Source: CAYJDG01 sp964368875 (GTDB lineage Bacteria; Pseudomonadota; Alphaproteobacteria; Micavibrionales; Micavibrionaceae). Taken from it: a stretch of 18,196 bases of DNA. Every line of letters begins with the position of its first letter. Position 1 is the first letter of the stretch. The stretch is taken from assembly GCA_964368875.1 (NCBI GenBank), contig CAYJDG010000042.1, positions 1 through 18,196 of the forward strand. The letters run 5' to 3'. The notes below the pieces were generated by a model. That model was not told where the DNA came from. It saw nothing but the letters and a program-made list of their open reading frames with translations, and ran no database searches. Below, piece by piece: positions 7,304 to 15,248 of the stretch. Position numbers and translations under genes: made by a program.

Positions 7304-8013
7304 GCAAAATTGTTACCGATCATGCTTTTGTACTGGCCGCCGGATTAGGCACTCGCCTGCGCCCGCATACTGATACATTGCCAAAACCTTTGGTACCAGT
7401 GAATGGCAAGCCGCTTTTAGGATATATTTTTGATCATCTAAAAACTGCAGGTGTTCATAAAGTCACAGTCAATCTTCATCATAAAGCTGAGAAACTGAGA
7501 GAGTACATTAAGACTCGCCCTGACATGATAATCACAGAGTCTTATGAGAGTGAACTTCTGGATACAGGCGGCGGAGCCAAGAAAGCCCTCCCATCTTTAG
7601 GACCAAACCCCTTCTTCATGATTAACGGAGATGCATTTTGGTTAGATGGTGAAAATGAATTGGCATTAAATAGACTCAAGCAGAGCTTCAACCCGAAAAC
7701 GACTGATATTTTGCTTTTGCTCCAACCCGTCTCCACGATGCAGCTGACGGAGGGAGTTGGAGACTACAACATGCGCGAAGATGGGAATATCTCACGTAGT
7801 CTGGATAAAACTGGGACTCATATGTTTACCGGAATTAGGTTATGCGACCCCGCAACATTCAGAAATATAGCTGAAGATAAATTTTCATTCATGGCTTTAA
7901 TGGATAAATCCCAGTCCGAAGGAAGATTGCGCGGTATCGTTCATGACGGCGCATGGCATCATATAAGCACTCCGCAGGATTTGGCTGCCGTTGACGCTGC
8001 TATGAGGGGCTAG
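7300..8013 (+). CDS. murU: MurU-like N-acetylmuramate 1-phosphate uridylyltransferase (sugar nucleotidyltransferase)
   Basis: A 237-residue nucleotidyltransferase. The signature LAAGLGTRLRP is at 12-22, with PKPLVPVNGKPLLGY at 28-42, LLDTGGGAKKA at 86-96 and the metal-binding NGDAFW at 109-114. In alphaproteobacteria and pseudomonads this short form at this position is MurU. MurU makes UDP-MurNAc from MurNAc-1-phosphate in cell-wall recycling, a route that bypasses the fosfomycin target. Database labels of mannose-1-phosphate guanylyltransferase are common for this family and cannot be excluded from sequence alone. It overlaps tsaE by four bases and ends 4 bases before addB. Its usual upstream partner, the kinase gene amgK, is not present. 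Confidence 0.8.
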   Translation: MSKIVTDHAFVLAAGLGTRLRPHTDTLPKPLVPVNGKPLLGYIFDHLKTAGVHKVTVNLHHKAEKLREYIKTRPDMIITESYESELLDTGGGAKKALPSLGPNPFFMINGDAFWLDGENELALNRLKQSFNPKTTDILLLLQPVSTMQLTEGVGDYNMREDGNISRSLDKTGTHMFTGIRLCDPATFRNIAEDKFSFMALMDKSQSEGRLRGIVHDGAWHHISTPQDLAAVDAAMRG

Positions 8014-8017
8014 CGGG

Positions 8018-8843
8018 ATGTTAAAGCGTCATATTTATAATATTCCATCTGACGCTCCTTTTCTTCAAACCTTGGCGCAAGGTCTTCTTGCGCGAAGTGA
8101 AGGTAATTTATTACAAACGCTCATTTTTCTACCAACGCGCCGCGCTTGCCGCTCTTTAAGGGAGGTATTTCTAGATATAAACAATGGTATGCCGGTGCTT
8201 TTACCACGCATGCAGCCGCTGGGTGATGTGGATCAAGAAGAGCTAGAGCTTCATCTAACAGGCATCTATGGCGCCGAAAATCTCCCTTATATTGTTCCTG
8301 CGATGCCTGAACTGAAGCGCCAAATTCTTTTGAGCAAACTTGTGCAAGCCTACGATTCGTCCCTCAATCATGAGCAAGCTCTTAAACTAGCAGATGCTCT
8401 TGCAACCCTCATAGACCAGACCCACACAGAAAACCTGTCGCTTACTGATCTCCAGACACTAGTACCAGAGGGTGATCTTGCTGATCATTGGCAATTAACC
8501 CTGAAATTCCTGAATATCGTTATGGAGCGCTGGCCTGAAATTCTGGCACGAGAAGGCGAACTTGACGCAGCAGATCGACGCAATCGTTTAATGAAAGCCC
8601 TTAGCGCCGCCTGGAATGATCGACCGCCGCCCTTCCCGGTAATTGCCGCAGGTTCAACGGGATCGATACCCGCAACAGCAGATCTTCTTGATACTATCAG
8701 CGCTCTCCCAAATGGGGCTGTAATACTTCCGGGCCTTGATCAGAATCTTGATCAAGAGAGTTGGGAGATTCTAGGTGACACTCACCCACAAGCGACCCTC
8801 CGCTCATTGCTTAATAAATTTCAGGTGACCCGCAAGGAAGTAA
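8018..8843 (+). CDS. addB: AddB, double-strand break repair subunit: N-terminal part, cut by assembly gap
   Basis: The first 275 codons of alphaproteobacterial AddB, partner of AddA in the helicase-nuclease that resects double-strand ends for RecA. The beginning is typical, with NIPSDAPFLQTLAQGLL and then LIFLPTRRACRSLREVF near residues 35-55. This position replaces the Walker A of Firmicute AddB, so the subunit is not expected to bind ATP through a classical P-loop here. GAGGGG (8004-8009) precedes the ATG by 8 bases. The frame stays open into the N run and ends one base into a codon. The rest of the gene resumes at 8944. Confidence 0.88.
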
Positions 8844-8943
8844 NNNNNNNNNNNNNNNNNNNNNNNNNNNNNNNNNNNNNNNNNNNNNNNNNNNNNNNNN
8901 NNNNNNNNNNNNNNNNNNNNNNNNNNNNNNNNNNNNNNNNNNN
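8844..8943. other. Assembly gap: 100 undetermined bases inside addB
   Basis: Exactly 100 N, the conventional placeholder for a gap of unknown size. The coding frame before it leaves one base of a codon, and the frame after it begins cleanly at 8944, so the true missing length must be 2 modulo 3. One hundred is 1 modulo 3, so the run does not represent the real size. Confidence 0.97.
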
Positions 8944-10788
8944 TCAAGCGCTTTAAAGAAGTGGAAAATAAGTGTTGATGATAGCGCTGGCTCTGCTCTA
9001 TCCACCCTTCCTATGGGGGAATTTATTGACTTTATACTCTCATGCGCGACTGAAAACTTTACCCCCTTAAGTTTAATTAATCTTCTCAAGCATCCTCTTT
9101 GTCAGATCGTTCCAGATAAAAAAAAGCTATATGATTTCGAGATCTCCATTTGTCGGGGGGTGAGGCCGCGTCCGGGATTGAAAGGATTGAAAGACCGCGC
9201 CCTTGCGCTTTCATTACCCGCGCCTGAAATTATTTCTTTGATTGAACATATAGAAACCATCTTCCATCCGCTTATGTTGCTAAGTAGCGGAGCTCATTCT
9301 AGCAGAGTCTATATAGAAGCTCTCTCATCAGTAGTTGATGGCTTGGTGACGCAAGAAAACATTCCTTGGCAAGGAGATGATGGTGCGGAAGCCAGCTTAC
9401 TCCTGACCAGTCTAAAAGATTATGGGCCCTCGATATCCGATCACGATCTTCGGTCTTTCCAAGAAATTCTTGGCTACTTTATGAGTGCAGTAACTATTCG
9501 GTCTCGAGAAAATAACCATCCCAGACTATCCATTCTTGGTCAGCTAGAGGCACGCATGATTCATAGTGATATTATGATACTAGGGGGTATGAATGAGGGT
9601 AGTTGGCCTGCAGAAGCGAAGCATGATCCATGGATGTCTCGCCCTATGCGTAAAAAATTCGGCTTGCCCAGCCCTGAGCGTAGTATCGGCTTATCTGCGC
9701 ATGATTTTTCTCAAGCTTTATGTTCTTCAAAAGTAATACTTACGAGAAGCCTGAAGGTTGATGGGGTACCGACTGTGCCTTCGCGCTGGCTACAGCGTCT
9801 AACAACCCTTATCAAGGCAGCTGATATAGAATTCATACCAAATACTACTTATTCTTCGTGGGCGCGACTTGTTCAGCAGAGTGAGAAAGTCGCTAGCCCG
9901 GCTGTTCGCCCCGAGCCATGCCCGCCAGTTTATATACGTCCGACCAAACTTTCTGCCACTACCATCGAACGCTGGATGAAAAATCCATATCATATCTATG
10001 TAACTAAAATTCTGAACATGTCCCCTCTCCCATTTATAGATCAAGACAACATGGCGTCAGAGAAGGGGGCCCTTGTTCACCGCATTTTGGAAAAATTTCT
10101 ACATACAGTAGGAAATGGCTCTCTGCCCGACGATGCTTACCAGCAGCTTCTGGATTTGGGGGAAGCCGAGCGCCTGAGTGGTTCTGACAATGTAGAATGG
10201 CAGGCATGGTGGCCAAGATTCAAACGTCTTGCCGCATGGTTTGTTACCAATGAAAATGAATGGAGATTTCATGCAACGCCATGGCTCTTGGAACAAACGG
10301 GCGTTCATAGCTTTGAAACCGAGCGAGGCCAATTTACTTTAACAGCTAAAGCCGATCGGATTGACCGCTTACATAAAGGCGGAGCAGCAATCATCGATTA
10401 TAAAACAGGAACTCCGCCAAGTTTAAAAAGTATAGAAAGTGGTGAAAGCTGCCAGTTACCCTTGGAAGGGCTTATTCTTCGTGAGGGGGGATATGGTGAA
10501 GTCCAAGTGCCAAAAATCTTATCACACTGGCAGATTAACGGCGGCGCTACGCCCGGAAAAGTCAGGAGTTATGAGCTCGACCCTGTTGAGGATCATACAG
10601 ACTTAATTACTCGAACATATAATGGACTCAAACGCTTGGTGGCGGCATATGATCAACCAGACACCCCTTATATAGCCCATGCACCAAAAGGGGCGCGCAT
10701 TTATGATGAGGAGAAGGCTATTGCACATTTAGCGCGGGTAGCTGAATGGGGAAATATAAACAGTGACGATGAGGATGCAGTTGAATGA
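8944..10788 (+). CDS. addB: AddB: C-terminal part with PD-(D/E)XK nuclease domain
   Basis: The remaining 614 residues of AddB, open from the first base after the gap. The family block KISVDDSAGSALSTLPMGEF lies at about 8-27 of this fragment. The C-terminal nuclease shows KGALVHRIL (His at fragment residue 379), KADRIDRL and IIDYKTG (Asp at 485), then CQLPLEGLILREG, the standard RecB-type nuclease core. The cysteines that hold the iron-sulfur cluster in Firmicute AddB are absent: the matching region reads TTIERWMKNPYHIYVTKIL. That is usual for alphaproteobacteria. Both fragments sum to 889 residues; I expect roughly 980-1050 in the intact protein, so about 90 or more residues are hidden by the gap. 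The gene overlaps addA in ATGA at 10785-10788. Confidence 0.88.
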   Translation, partial: SSALKKWKISVDDSAGSALSTLPMGEFIDFILSCATENFTPLSLINLLKHPLCQIVPDKKKLYDFEISICRGVRPRPGLKGLKDRALALSLPAPEIISLIEHIETIFHPLMLLSSGAHSSRVYIEALSSVVDGLVTQENIPWQGDDGAEASLLLTSLKDYGPSISDHDLRSFQEILGYFMSAVTIRSRENNHPRLSILGQLEARMIHSDIMILGGMNEGSWPAEAKHDPWMSRPMRKKFGLPSPERSIGLSAHDFSQALCSSKVILTRSLKVDGVPTVPSRWLQRLTTLIKAADIEFIPNTTYSSWARLVQQSEKVASPAVRPEPCPPVYIRPTKLSATTIERWMKNPYHIYVTKILNMSPLPFIDQDNMASEKGALVHRILEKFLHTVGNGSLPDDAYQQLLDLGEAERLSGSDNVEWQAWWPRFKRLAAWFVTNENEWRFHATPWLLEQTGVHSFETERGQFTLTAKADRIDRLHKGGAAIIDYKTGTPPSLKSIESGESCQLPLEGLILREGGYGEVQVPKILSHWQINGGATPGKVRSYELDPVEDHTDLITRTYNGLKRLVAAYDQPDTPYIAHAPKGARIYDEEKAIAHLARVAEWGNINSDDEDAVE

Positions 10789-13700
10789 CCACTGATATTG
10801 CTCCTCTAGAGGCTTTACCTGAAGCGCCTGATCCTAACCTGCAGCAGCTTAAAGCCTCTAACCCCCACCAAATCGTCTGGGTTTCTGCATCTGCTGGGTC
10901 AGGGAAGACCACGGTTCTGACAAGCCGGGTTCTGCGTCTCATGCTACCTGATGTAAATGGTCAATATGAAGGTACGCCTCCTCAACGTTTGCTATGCATA
11001 ACTTACACTAAGGCTGCTGCCGCTGAGATGGCCTTGCGCGTACAAAAGAAGTTAAGCGATTGGGCAATCATACCTGAGAATGAACTTGTTCAACAATTAT
11101 CAGATCTCACTGGCAGCACCCCAGATGTCCGAATGATTGCGGCGGCAAGAAGGCTCTTTGCAGAGGTACTCGAGGCTCCTGGTGGTCTGAAATTTCTTAC
11201 AATCCATTCTTTTTGTCAGTCGGTTCTTAGTCGCTTTCCGTTTGAGGCTGGAATAGCGCCAGGATTTTCTGTTCTTGATGACATTCAAGCAAAGGAAATT
11301 TTTGCATCAGCGCTTGAAGAAGTATTGATAGAATCTCAGCTCACTCATGAAGGGGATCTTGCTGTTGCTTTCAGGTACCTTGGTCCTTTTCTACAACTTG
11401 ATGATTTGCGAGATAACATCCGCGCCGTATTGCGTGATCCGGAAAACCTTAAAAAAAATCTGATTAAGAGCCAGACCTTAAACTCACTAATAGCAGAACT
11501 AAAAGTGGCCCTTGGAATTGAGTTAGGAGCAACTTATGAAACTCTAACAAAATCTTTTGTTGCGGCTACTCCCTTTTCCGATCTGCATAAAGCTGCGGAG
11601 GCGCTTTCAACAGCAACAAAAACTCTACAGAAAAACGCATCTAAAATCCTTGAATGGCTTAATCTTAATGAAGCCAATAAATCATTTAAACTCAATATAT
11701 ATAGCGAAGCACTTCTAACAGATACTGGCAAGCCTCGCGCCCTTGGAAAATTCGTAGATAAAGACGCTGTAAGCGCCCAAGTTATTGAGGCCGAAGTTGA
11801 GCGAATGATGCGCTATCGCGAAAGTATTAAATGCCTAGAGCAGATCAAAACTACAGCAGCCTTAATGGTGCTTTCGCACGCCGTATTGCTCAGCTATGAA
11901 AAGCGTAAAATTTTAGCGGGCTCTATGGATTATGATGATCTTATAACCAAAACCGACCACCTTTTAGAGAATTCCAGCGGGAAATGGGTTCATTACAAAT
12001 TAGATGGTGGCATTGACCACATCCTGATGGATGAGGCTCAAGACACCAATCCCAAGCAATGGAATATCATGAAAAATCTGTCTTCCGAGATTTTCGATAG
12101 CCAAAGCTTCTCAGACCAGCGTCTCCGTACGGTGTTTATTGTTGGAGATGAAAAACAGTCGATCTTCAGTTTTCAAGGCGCAGACCCAGTATCCTTCGAT
12201 AAAATGCGCGACTACTTCGAGGACCGCAGTAAAGAGGCTAACCGCGAATTTACAAAGGTCCCGCTTGAAGTATCATTTCGAACCTCCCCCCCTATTCTAA
12301 GACTTGTAGATAACGTTTTTTCAACGCTGTCTTTGCGTAAGCAGATTGGTATCCCGCCTGAAAAGGGATTGCACCACTACAGTCGTCGCAATAAGGAAGC
12401 AGGGCTTATCGAAATATGGCCTCTTTATACAAAACCTGAAAAAGCTGCTTCCCTTCAATGGGAATTACCTCTGGGCCGTAATAATAATCCAGGGCCAGGC
12501 AATATTATGGCTGAACAGATAGCCCAGGAGATATGGGGCTGGCTTCAGAAAAAGGAGGAGCTTCCTTCTCAAGGACGACCAGTTGAGCCAGGCGATATCC
12601 TTATTCTGGTGCGCACCAGAAATGCCTTGGTGAGAGACCTCCTCCGTCAATTAAAGCGTCGCAATATACCAGTCAGTGGCATTGATCGTCTTATTCTAAG
12701 CGACCAGATAGGGGTTCAGGACCTTCTTGCACTTGCACGGTTTACGCGCCTGCCATTAGATGATTTTGCTCTCGCCTGCGTATTGCGCTCGCCATTGGTG
12801 GGTCTATCTGAGAATGAATTAATGCAGCTCGCTACAGAGCGTAAGGGAGCCTCTCTCTGGGATGTTCTTGAAATACGGGGCAGTCCGGGACTTGTTAATT
12901 GGCTCAAGGATCTCATTACTTGTTCTAATGGCGCCGCCCCTTTTGAATTTTTTGAAAAAGCCTTAAACGAAAAATGTCCCGCAGACCCTGAAGGGAGCGG
13001 CTGGCGTGCCATGACGGCCAGATTGGGTGAAGACACTATAGATCCTTTAGAGGAGCTTATGTCTCTCTGTCTGCGCCTGGAGGAGCGCGGCTTAAGAACT
13101 CTCGAGAGCTTGATTGTTTGGCAACAAAGAACTCCTGTAGAAATCAAAAGGGAGATGGAGGAGGCTGGAAATCAAATCCGTATCATGACTGTCCATGCCT
13201 CCAAAGGTCTTGAGGCTCCAATCGTCATTCTTCCTGATACGACCTCAGTCCCTCTTCGTAATACAACGGAACGTTTTATCTGGCCCGAGAAATCTGGCCT
13301 GCATGTTCCCTTATGGTCTCCTAACACTGCGGGTGAATGTGAATTATATGCTGCTGCCCGAGACCGCCTGTATGATGCCCAGAAGGCTGAATATGCCAGA
13401 CTTTTATATGTTGCCCTTACAAGGGCTCGAGATAGGCTTTATGTCATGGGAGTCGAACCCTCTAAAGCACAAATGCCCAATACTTGGTATGCGCACATTG
13501 AAAGAGGATTTTTAGAGATTGAGGGTGTTGAGACCCTAGATAATGGTCGGCGACGCTGGTCAACAGGTCAACATTCTACCCCAGAAGGCCGTCGGTTGCC
13601 GGCAGTACAAACTTTGCCTCCAGAAACCCCAGCTTGGCTGTTTAGTGATGCTCCCATGGAGAGGGTCTTGGTGAGGCCTTTTGCCCCATCAGCAGAGGGC

Positions 13701-14219
13701 GCTTTGCCATCGCCTGCCCAATCCGCGTTAAACCTCAAAGAGCCTCATCGCTTCAGGCGCGGCGTCCTGACCCATAAATTGCTCCAGATCCTTCCAGACA
13801 TTCCAAAAAAAATGTGGGAAGAGGCCGCCAACCAATATATTGCAAAAGCAGGGCATGACCTGCCTGAATCCGTCCGTCAGGAAATTGTCGGGGAAACTCT
13901 CACTATTCTCAGAGAACCTGATTTTGAAGCAGTTTTTGGCCCTGGCTCCCTGGCAGAAGTTCCAATTACAGGGCGACTTTCTGATGGGCGCATTATTAAT
14001 GGCCAAATTGACCGTCTGGTTATTCTTGAGAACAGTATTTTAATCGTCGATTATAAAACCAACCGCCCCGCTCCCCGGACTGTCGAGGAGGTGCCTTTAA
14101 TTTATTTAAATCAACTGCGCAGTTATCGGGAAGCACTGGCCTTAATATACCCTAACTATTTGATAAAATGCTCACTTTTATGGACAGACCAACCATTATT
14201 GATGCCTGTGCCCATCTAA
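10785..14219 (+). CDS. addA: AddA, UvrD-type helicase-nuclease subunit
   Basis: A 1144-residue superfamily 1A helicase with a C-terminal nuclease, the motor of AddAB. Walker A SASAGSGKTT has Lys41. Motif Ia CITYTKAAAAEM is at 71-82 and FLTIHSFC at 137-144. Walker B is DEAQDT (416-421), and motif III VFIVGDEKQSIFSFQGAD starts near 450. Motif IV VSFRTSPP, motif V IRIMTVHASKGLEAP and motif VI LLYVALTRARDRLYV follow in order. The nuclease end has VLTHKLL, GQIDRL and VDYKTNR (Asp1089, Lys1091). All helicase and nuclease residues that I can judge are intact and the length is normal. Translation is probably coupled to addB through the ATGA overlap. The chi-like recognition sequence of this organism cannot be inferred here. 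Confidence 0.95.
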   Translation: MTTDIAPLEALPEAPDPNLQQLKASNPHQIVWVSASAGSGKTTVLTSRVLRLMLPDVNGQYEGTPPQRLLCITYTKAAAAEMALRVQKKLSDWAIIPENELVQQLSDLTGSTPDVRMIAAARRLFAEVLEAPGGLKFLTIHSFCQSVLSRFPFEAGIAPGFSVLDDIQAKEIFASALEEVLIESQLTHEGDLAVAFRYLGPFLQLDDLRDNIRAVLRDPENLKKNLIKSQTLNSLIAELKVALGIELGATYETLTKSFVAATPFSDLHKAAEALSTATKTLQKNASKILEWLNLNEANKSFKLNIYSEALLTDTGKPRALGKFVDKDAVSAQVIEAEVERMMRYRESIKCLEQIKTTAALMVLSHAVLLSYEKRKILAGSMDYDDLITKTDHLLENSSGKWVHYKLDGGIDHILMDEAQDTNPKQWNIMKNLSSEIFDSQSFSDQRLRTVFIVGDEKQSIFSFQGADPVSFDKMRDYFEDRSKEANREFTKVPLEVSFRTSPPILRLVDNVFSTLSLRKQIGIPPEKGLHHYSRRNKEAGLIEIWPLYTKPEKAASLQWELPLGRNNNPGPGNIMAEQIAQEIWGWLQKKEELPSQGRPVEPGDILILVRTRNALVRDLLRQLKRRNIPVSGIDRLILSDQIGVQDLLALARFTRLPLDDFALACVLRSPLVGLSENELMQLATERKGASLWDVLEIRGSPGLVNWLKDLITCSNGAAPFEFFEKALNEKCPADPEGSGWRAMTARLGEDTIDPLEELMSLCLRLEERGLRTLESLIVWQQRTPVEIKREMEEAGNQIRIMTVHASKGLEAPIVILPDTTSVPLRNTTERFIWPEKSGLHVPLWSPNTAGECELYAAARDRLYDAQKAEYARLLYVALTRARDRLYVMGVEPSKAQMPNTWYAHIERGFLEIEGVETLDNGRRRWSTGQHSTPEGRRLPAVQTLPPETPAWLFSDAPMERVLVRPFAPSAEGALPSPAQSALNLKEPHRFRRGVLTHKLLQILPDIPKKMWEEAANQYIAKAGHDLPESVRQEIVGETLTILREPDFEAVFGPGSLAEVPITGRLSDGRIINGQIDRLVILENSILIVDYKTNRPAPRTVEEVPLIYLNQLRSYREALALIYPNYLIKCSLLWTDQPLLMPVPI

Positions 14220-14229
14220 GAACCTGAGC

Positions 14230-14257
14230 TTGATTTCAGCCCATCTCTCCCCATAAT
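14230..14257 (+). promoter_or_regulatory. Candidate trxA promoter
   Basis: TTGATT (14230-14235) and CATAAT (14252-14257) are 16 bases apart in the 78-base gap after addA. Transcription would start near 14264, leaving a leader of about 33 bases that holds the trxA ribosome binding site. No terminator is seen after addA, so read-through is also possible. Confidence 0.45.
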
Positions 14258-14297
14258 CATTCTTTGATCTAAAGATTCGCCCTAGAAAGAGGTCCCC

Positions 14298-14621
14298 ATG
14301 TCTACTCACCACGTCAATGATCAGAGCTTTGAAAACGAAGTTCTCAAAAGCCAAGAGCCGGTTGTCGTAGATTTCTGGGCTGAATGGTGTGGCCCTTGTA
14401 AAGCGATGTCGCCCGTGGTCGATGAGTTGGCAGGCGAGTTCGCAGGCCGCGTAAAAATAGTCAAAATCAATATCGATGAAAACCCACATGCCCCAACAAA
14501 ATATGGGGTTCGCGGCATTCCTACCTTCATGGTTTTTAAAGCCGGGCAACTCGTCGACACGCGCGTTGGCAGCATGTCAAAAGCCCAACTCAGCGACTGG
14601 GTAAAAAGCGTTTCTGCTTAA
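14298..14621 (+). CDS. trxA: Thioredoxin
   Basis: A classic 107-residue cytosolic thioredoxin that reduces protein disulfides using electrons from thioredoxin reductase. The active site WCGPC is at 30-34 (Cys31, Cys34), inside VVVDFWAEWCGPC, and the cis-proline loop RGIPTFMVF follows at about 75-83. The length is standard and all key residues are present. AAAGAGG (14286-14292) lies 5 bases before the ATG. The position directly after addA is the usual alphaproteobacterial one. Confidence 0.97.
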   Translation: MSTHHVNDQSFENEVLKSQEPVVVDFWAEWCGPCKAMSPVVDELAGEFAGRVKIVKINIDENPHAPTKYGVRGIPTFMVFKAGQLVDTRVGSMSKAQLSDWVKSVSA

Positions 14622-14690
14622 ATATCTCTGAAGCTTTGAGACTTCATAATTGAGTCATGTATGGTGACGGCGGGAAATGAAAAAGGCGAA

Positions 14691-14718
14691 TTGCTTTTTT
14701 CGTATTTCAAGGTACACT
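14691..14718 (+). promoter_or_regulatory. Candidate promoter of the histone H1-like gene
   Basis: TTGCTT (14691-14696) and TACACT (14713-14718) are separated by 16 bases. The start would be near 14725, with a leader of about 35 bases containing the AGGAGA ribosome binding site. It lies in the 138-base gap between trxA and the H1-like gene. Confidence 0.45.
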
Positions 14719-14759
14719 GTGACGAATCATGTTTAACCTCAAACAGGAGATATAAAAAC

Positions 14760-15005
14760 ATGGCAGTAGCTAAAAAAGCAGCGGCAAAAAAACCCGCAGC
14801 AAAGAAGAAACCAGCAGCTAAAAAACCTGCTGCTAAGAAAAAAGTAGTGGCTAAGAAAACTACAGCTAAAAAAGCAGTGAAAAAGACTGTTAAAAAAGCC
14901 GTAGCCAAAAAGCCTGCTGCTAAGAAAAAAGTAGCGGCCAAAAAGCCTGCTGCTAAAAAAGTAGCTAAGAAAAAAGCCGCTCCTAAAAAAGCAGCAAAAA
15001 AATAG
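14760..15005 (+). CDS. Histone H1-like lysine/alanine-rich DNA-binding protein
   Basis: An 81-residue protein made of 36 Lys, 27 Ala, 8 Val, 6 Pro, 3 Thr and the initiator Met. It has no acidic, aromatic or cysteine residues. It is built from loose repeats of the type KKPAAKKK and resembles the C-terminal tail of eukaryotic histone H1 and the bacterial H1-like (Hc1, AlgP tail) proteins. Such proteins coat and compact DNA through charge and are intrinsically disordered. I chose ATG 14760 because AGGAGA (14745-14750) sits 9 bases upstream; an in-frame start at 14661 would lie upstream of the promoter. The DNA itself is repetitive: 14826-14847 and 14913-14934 are identical. The stop codon is part of a terminator. 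The precise role is not determinable from sequence. Confidence 0.85.
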   Translation: MAVAKKAAAKKPAAKKKPAAKKPAAKKKVVAKKTTAKKAVKKTVKKAVAKKPAAKKKVAAKKPAAKKVAKKKAAPKKAAKK

Positions 15006-15035
15006 TCTGACTGTTTTAGTCTAGACTATTTTTTT
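14996..15035 (+). terminator. Rho-independent terminator overlapping the H1-like stop codon
   Basis: The stem AATAGTCT-GACT (15001-15012) pairs with AGTC-AGACTATT (15018-15021 and 15023-15030), with one bulged T at 15022 and loop GTTTT. Seven T follow (15029-15035), and seven A precede (14996-15002), so it can work in both directions. The TAG stop (15003-15005) is inside the left arm. Confidence 0.85.
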
Positions 15036-15044
15036 ATCTCTATA

Positions 15045-15178
15045 TTTCACCTTTCCTGCCTTACTCTTTCCTCAATCTGCGTACTTCATGAGTTTCTCAA
15101 TAATATGACCAAGAGCAGTCTTTTTGCTCAGAAGCGTGTTGTTGTCTGCGTGAGGATGTAAGGCAGAGAAAGGTGAAA
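15045..15178 (+). ncRNA. Candidate structured RNA, rod-shaped, possibly 6S RNA
   Basis: This is an intergenic stretch without an open frame. Its ends pair over 20 bases: 15045-15055 with 15168-15178 and 15056-15064 with 15158-15166, with a single bulged A at 15167. Further in, 15070-15074 pairs with 15151-15155. After a large unpaired region, an apical stem forms from 15084-15087 plus 15089-15092 with 15127-15134, bulging A15088. Three G-U pairs that would extend the apical stem (15079, 15081, 15082 with 15139, 15137, 15136) exist only if the plus strand is transcribed. Closing stem, central bubble and apical stem at this size are the 6S RNA plan, but I cannot confirm identity and see no convincing promoter. 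A short transposon-like element with terminal inverted repeats is the main alternative. The likely 3' end is the terminator at 15195-15223. Confidence 0.5.
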
Positions 15179-15194
15179 GCCTCTCTAGGGCGCT

Positions 15195-15223
15195 AAAAAA
15201 CCCGCATTTTGTGCGGGTTTTTT
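15195..15223. terminator. Bidirectional rho-independent terminator (infC on minus, candidate RNA on plus)
   Basis: A perfect 12-base-pair stem: AAAAAACCCGCA (15195-15206) pairs with TGCGGGTTTTTT (15212-15223) around loop TTTTG. The GC core is flanked by A and T runs, so it terminates in both directions. It lies 25 bases after the infC stop on the minus strand and 16 bases after the paired RNA structure on the plus strand. Confidence 0.9.
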
Positions 15224-15248
15224 GCATATTGGCCAATACCTTTTTCAG

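Noticed and set aside
14629..14646. Stem TGAAG / CTTCA after trxA as a terminator
   Set aside because: Only five base pairs and no T run.
14618..14941. Antisense frame rich in Phe, Ala and Leu resembling a membrane protein
   Set aside because: It is the reverse complement of the Lys/Ala codons of the H1-like gene and owes its hydrophobicity to AAA/AAG read backwards.
15037..15187. TCTCTA on both sides of the paired island, as target-site duplications of a small transposon
   Set aside because: The copies (15037-15042 and 15182-15187) do not abut the ends of the inverted repeat, and the motif is short and low in complexity. A mobile-repeat origin is not excluded by this.
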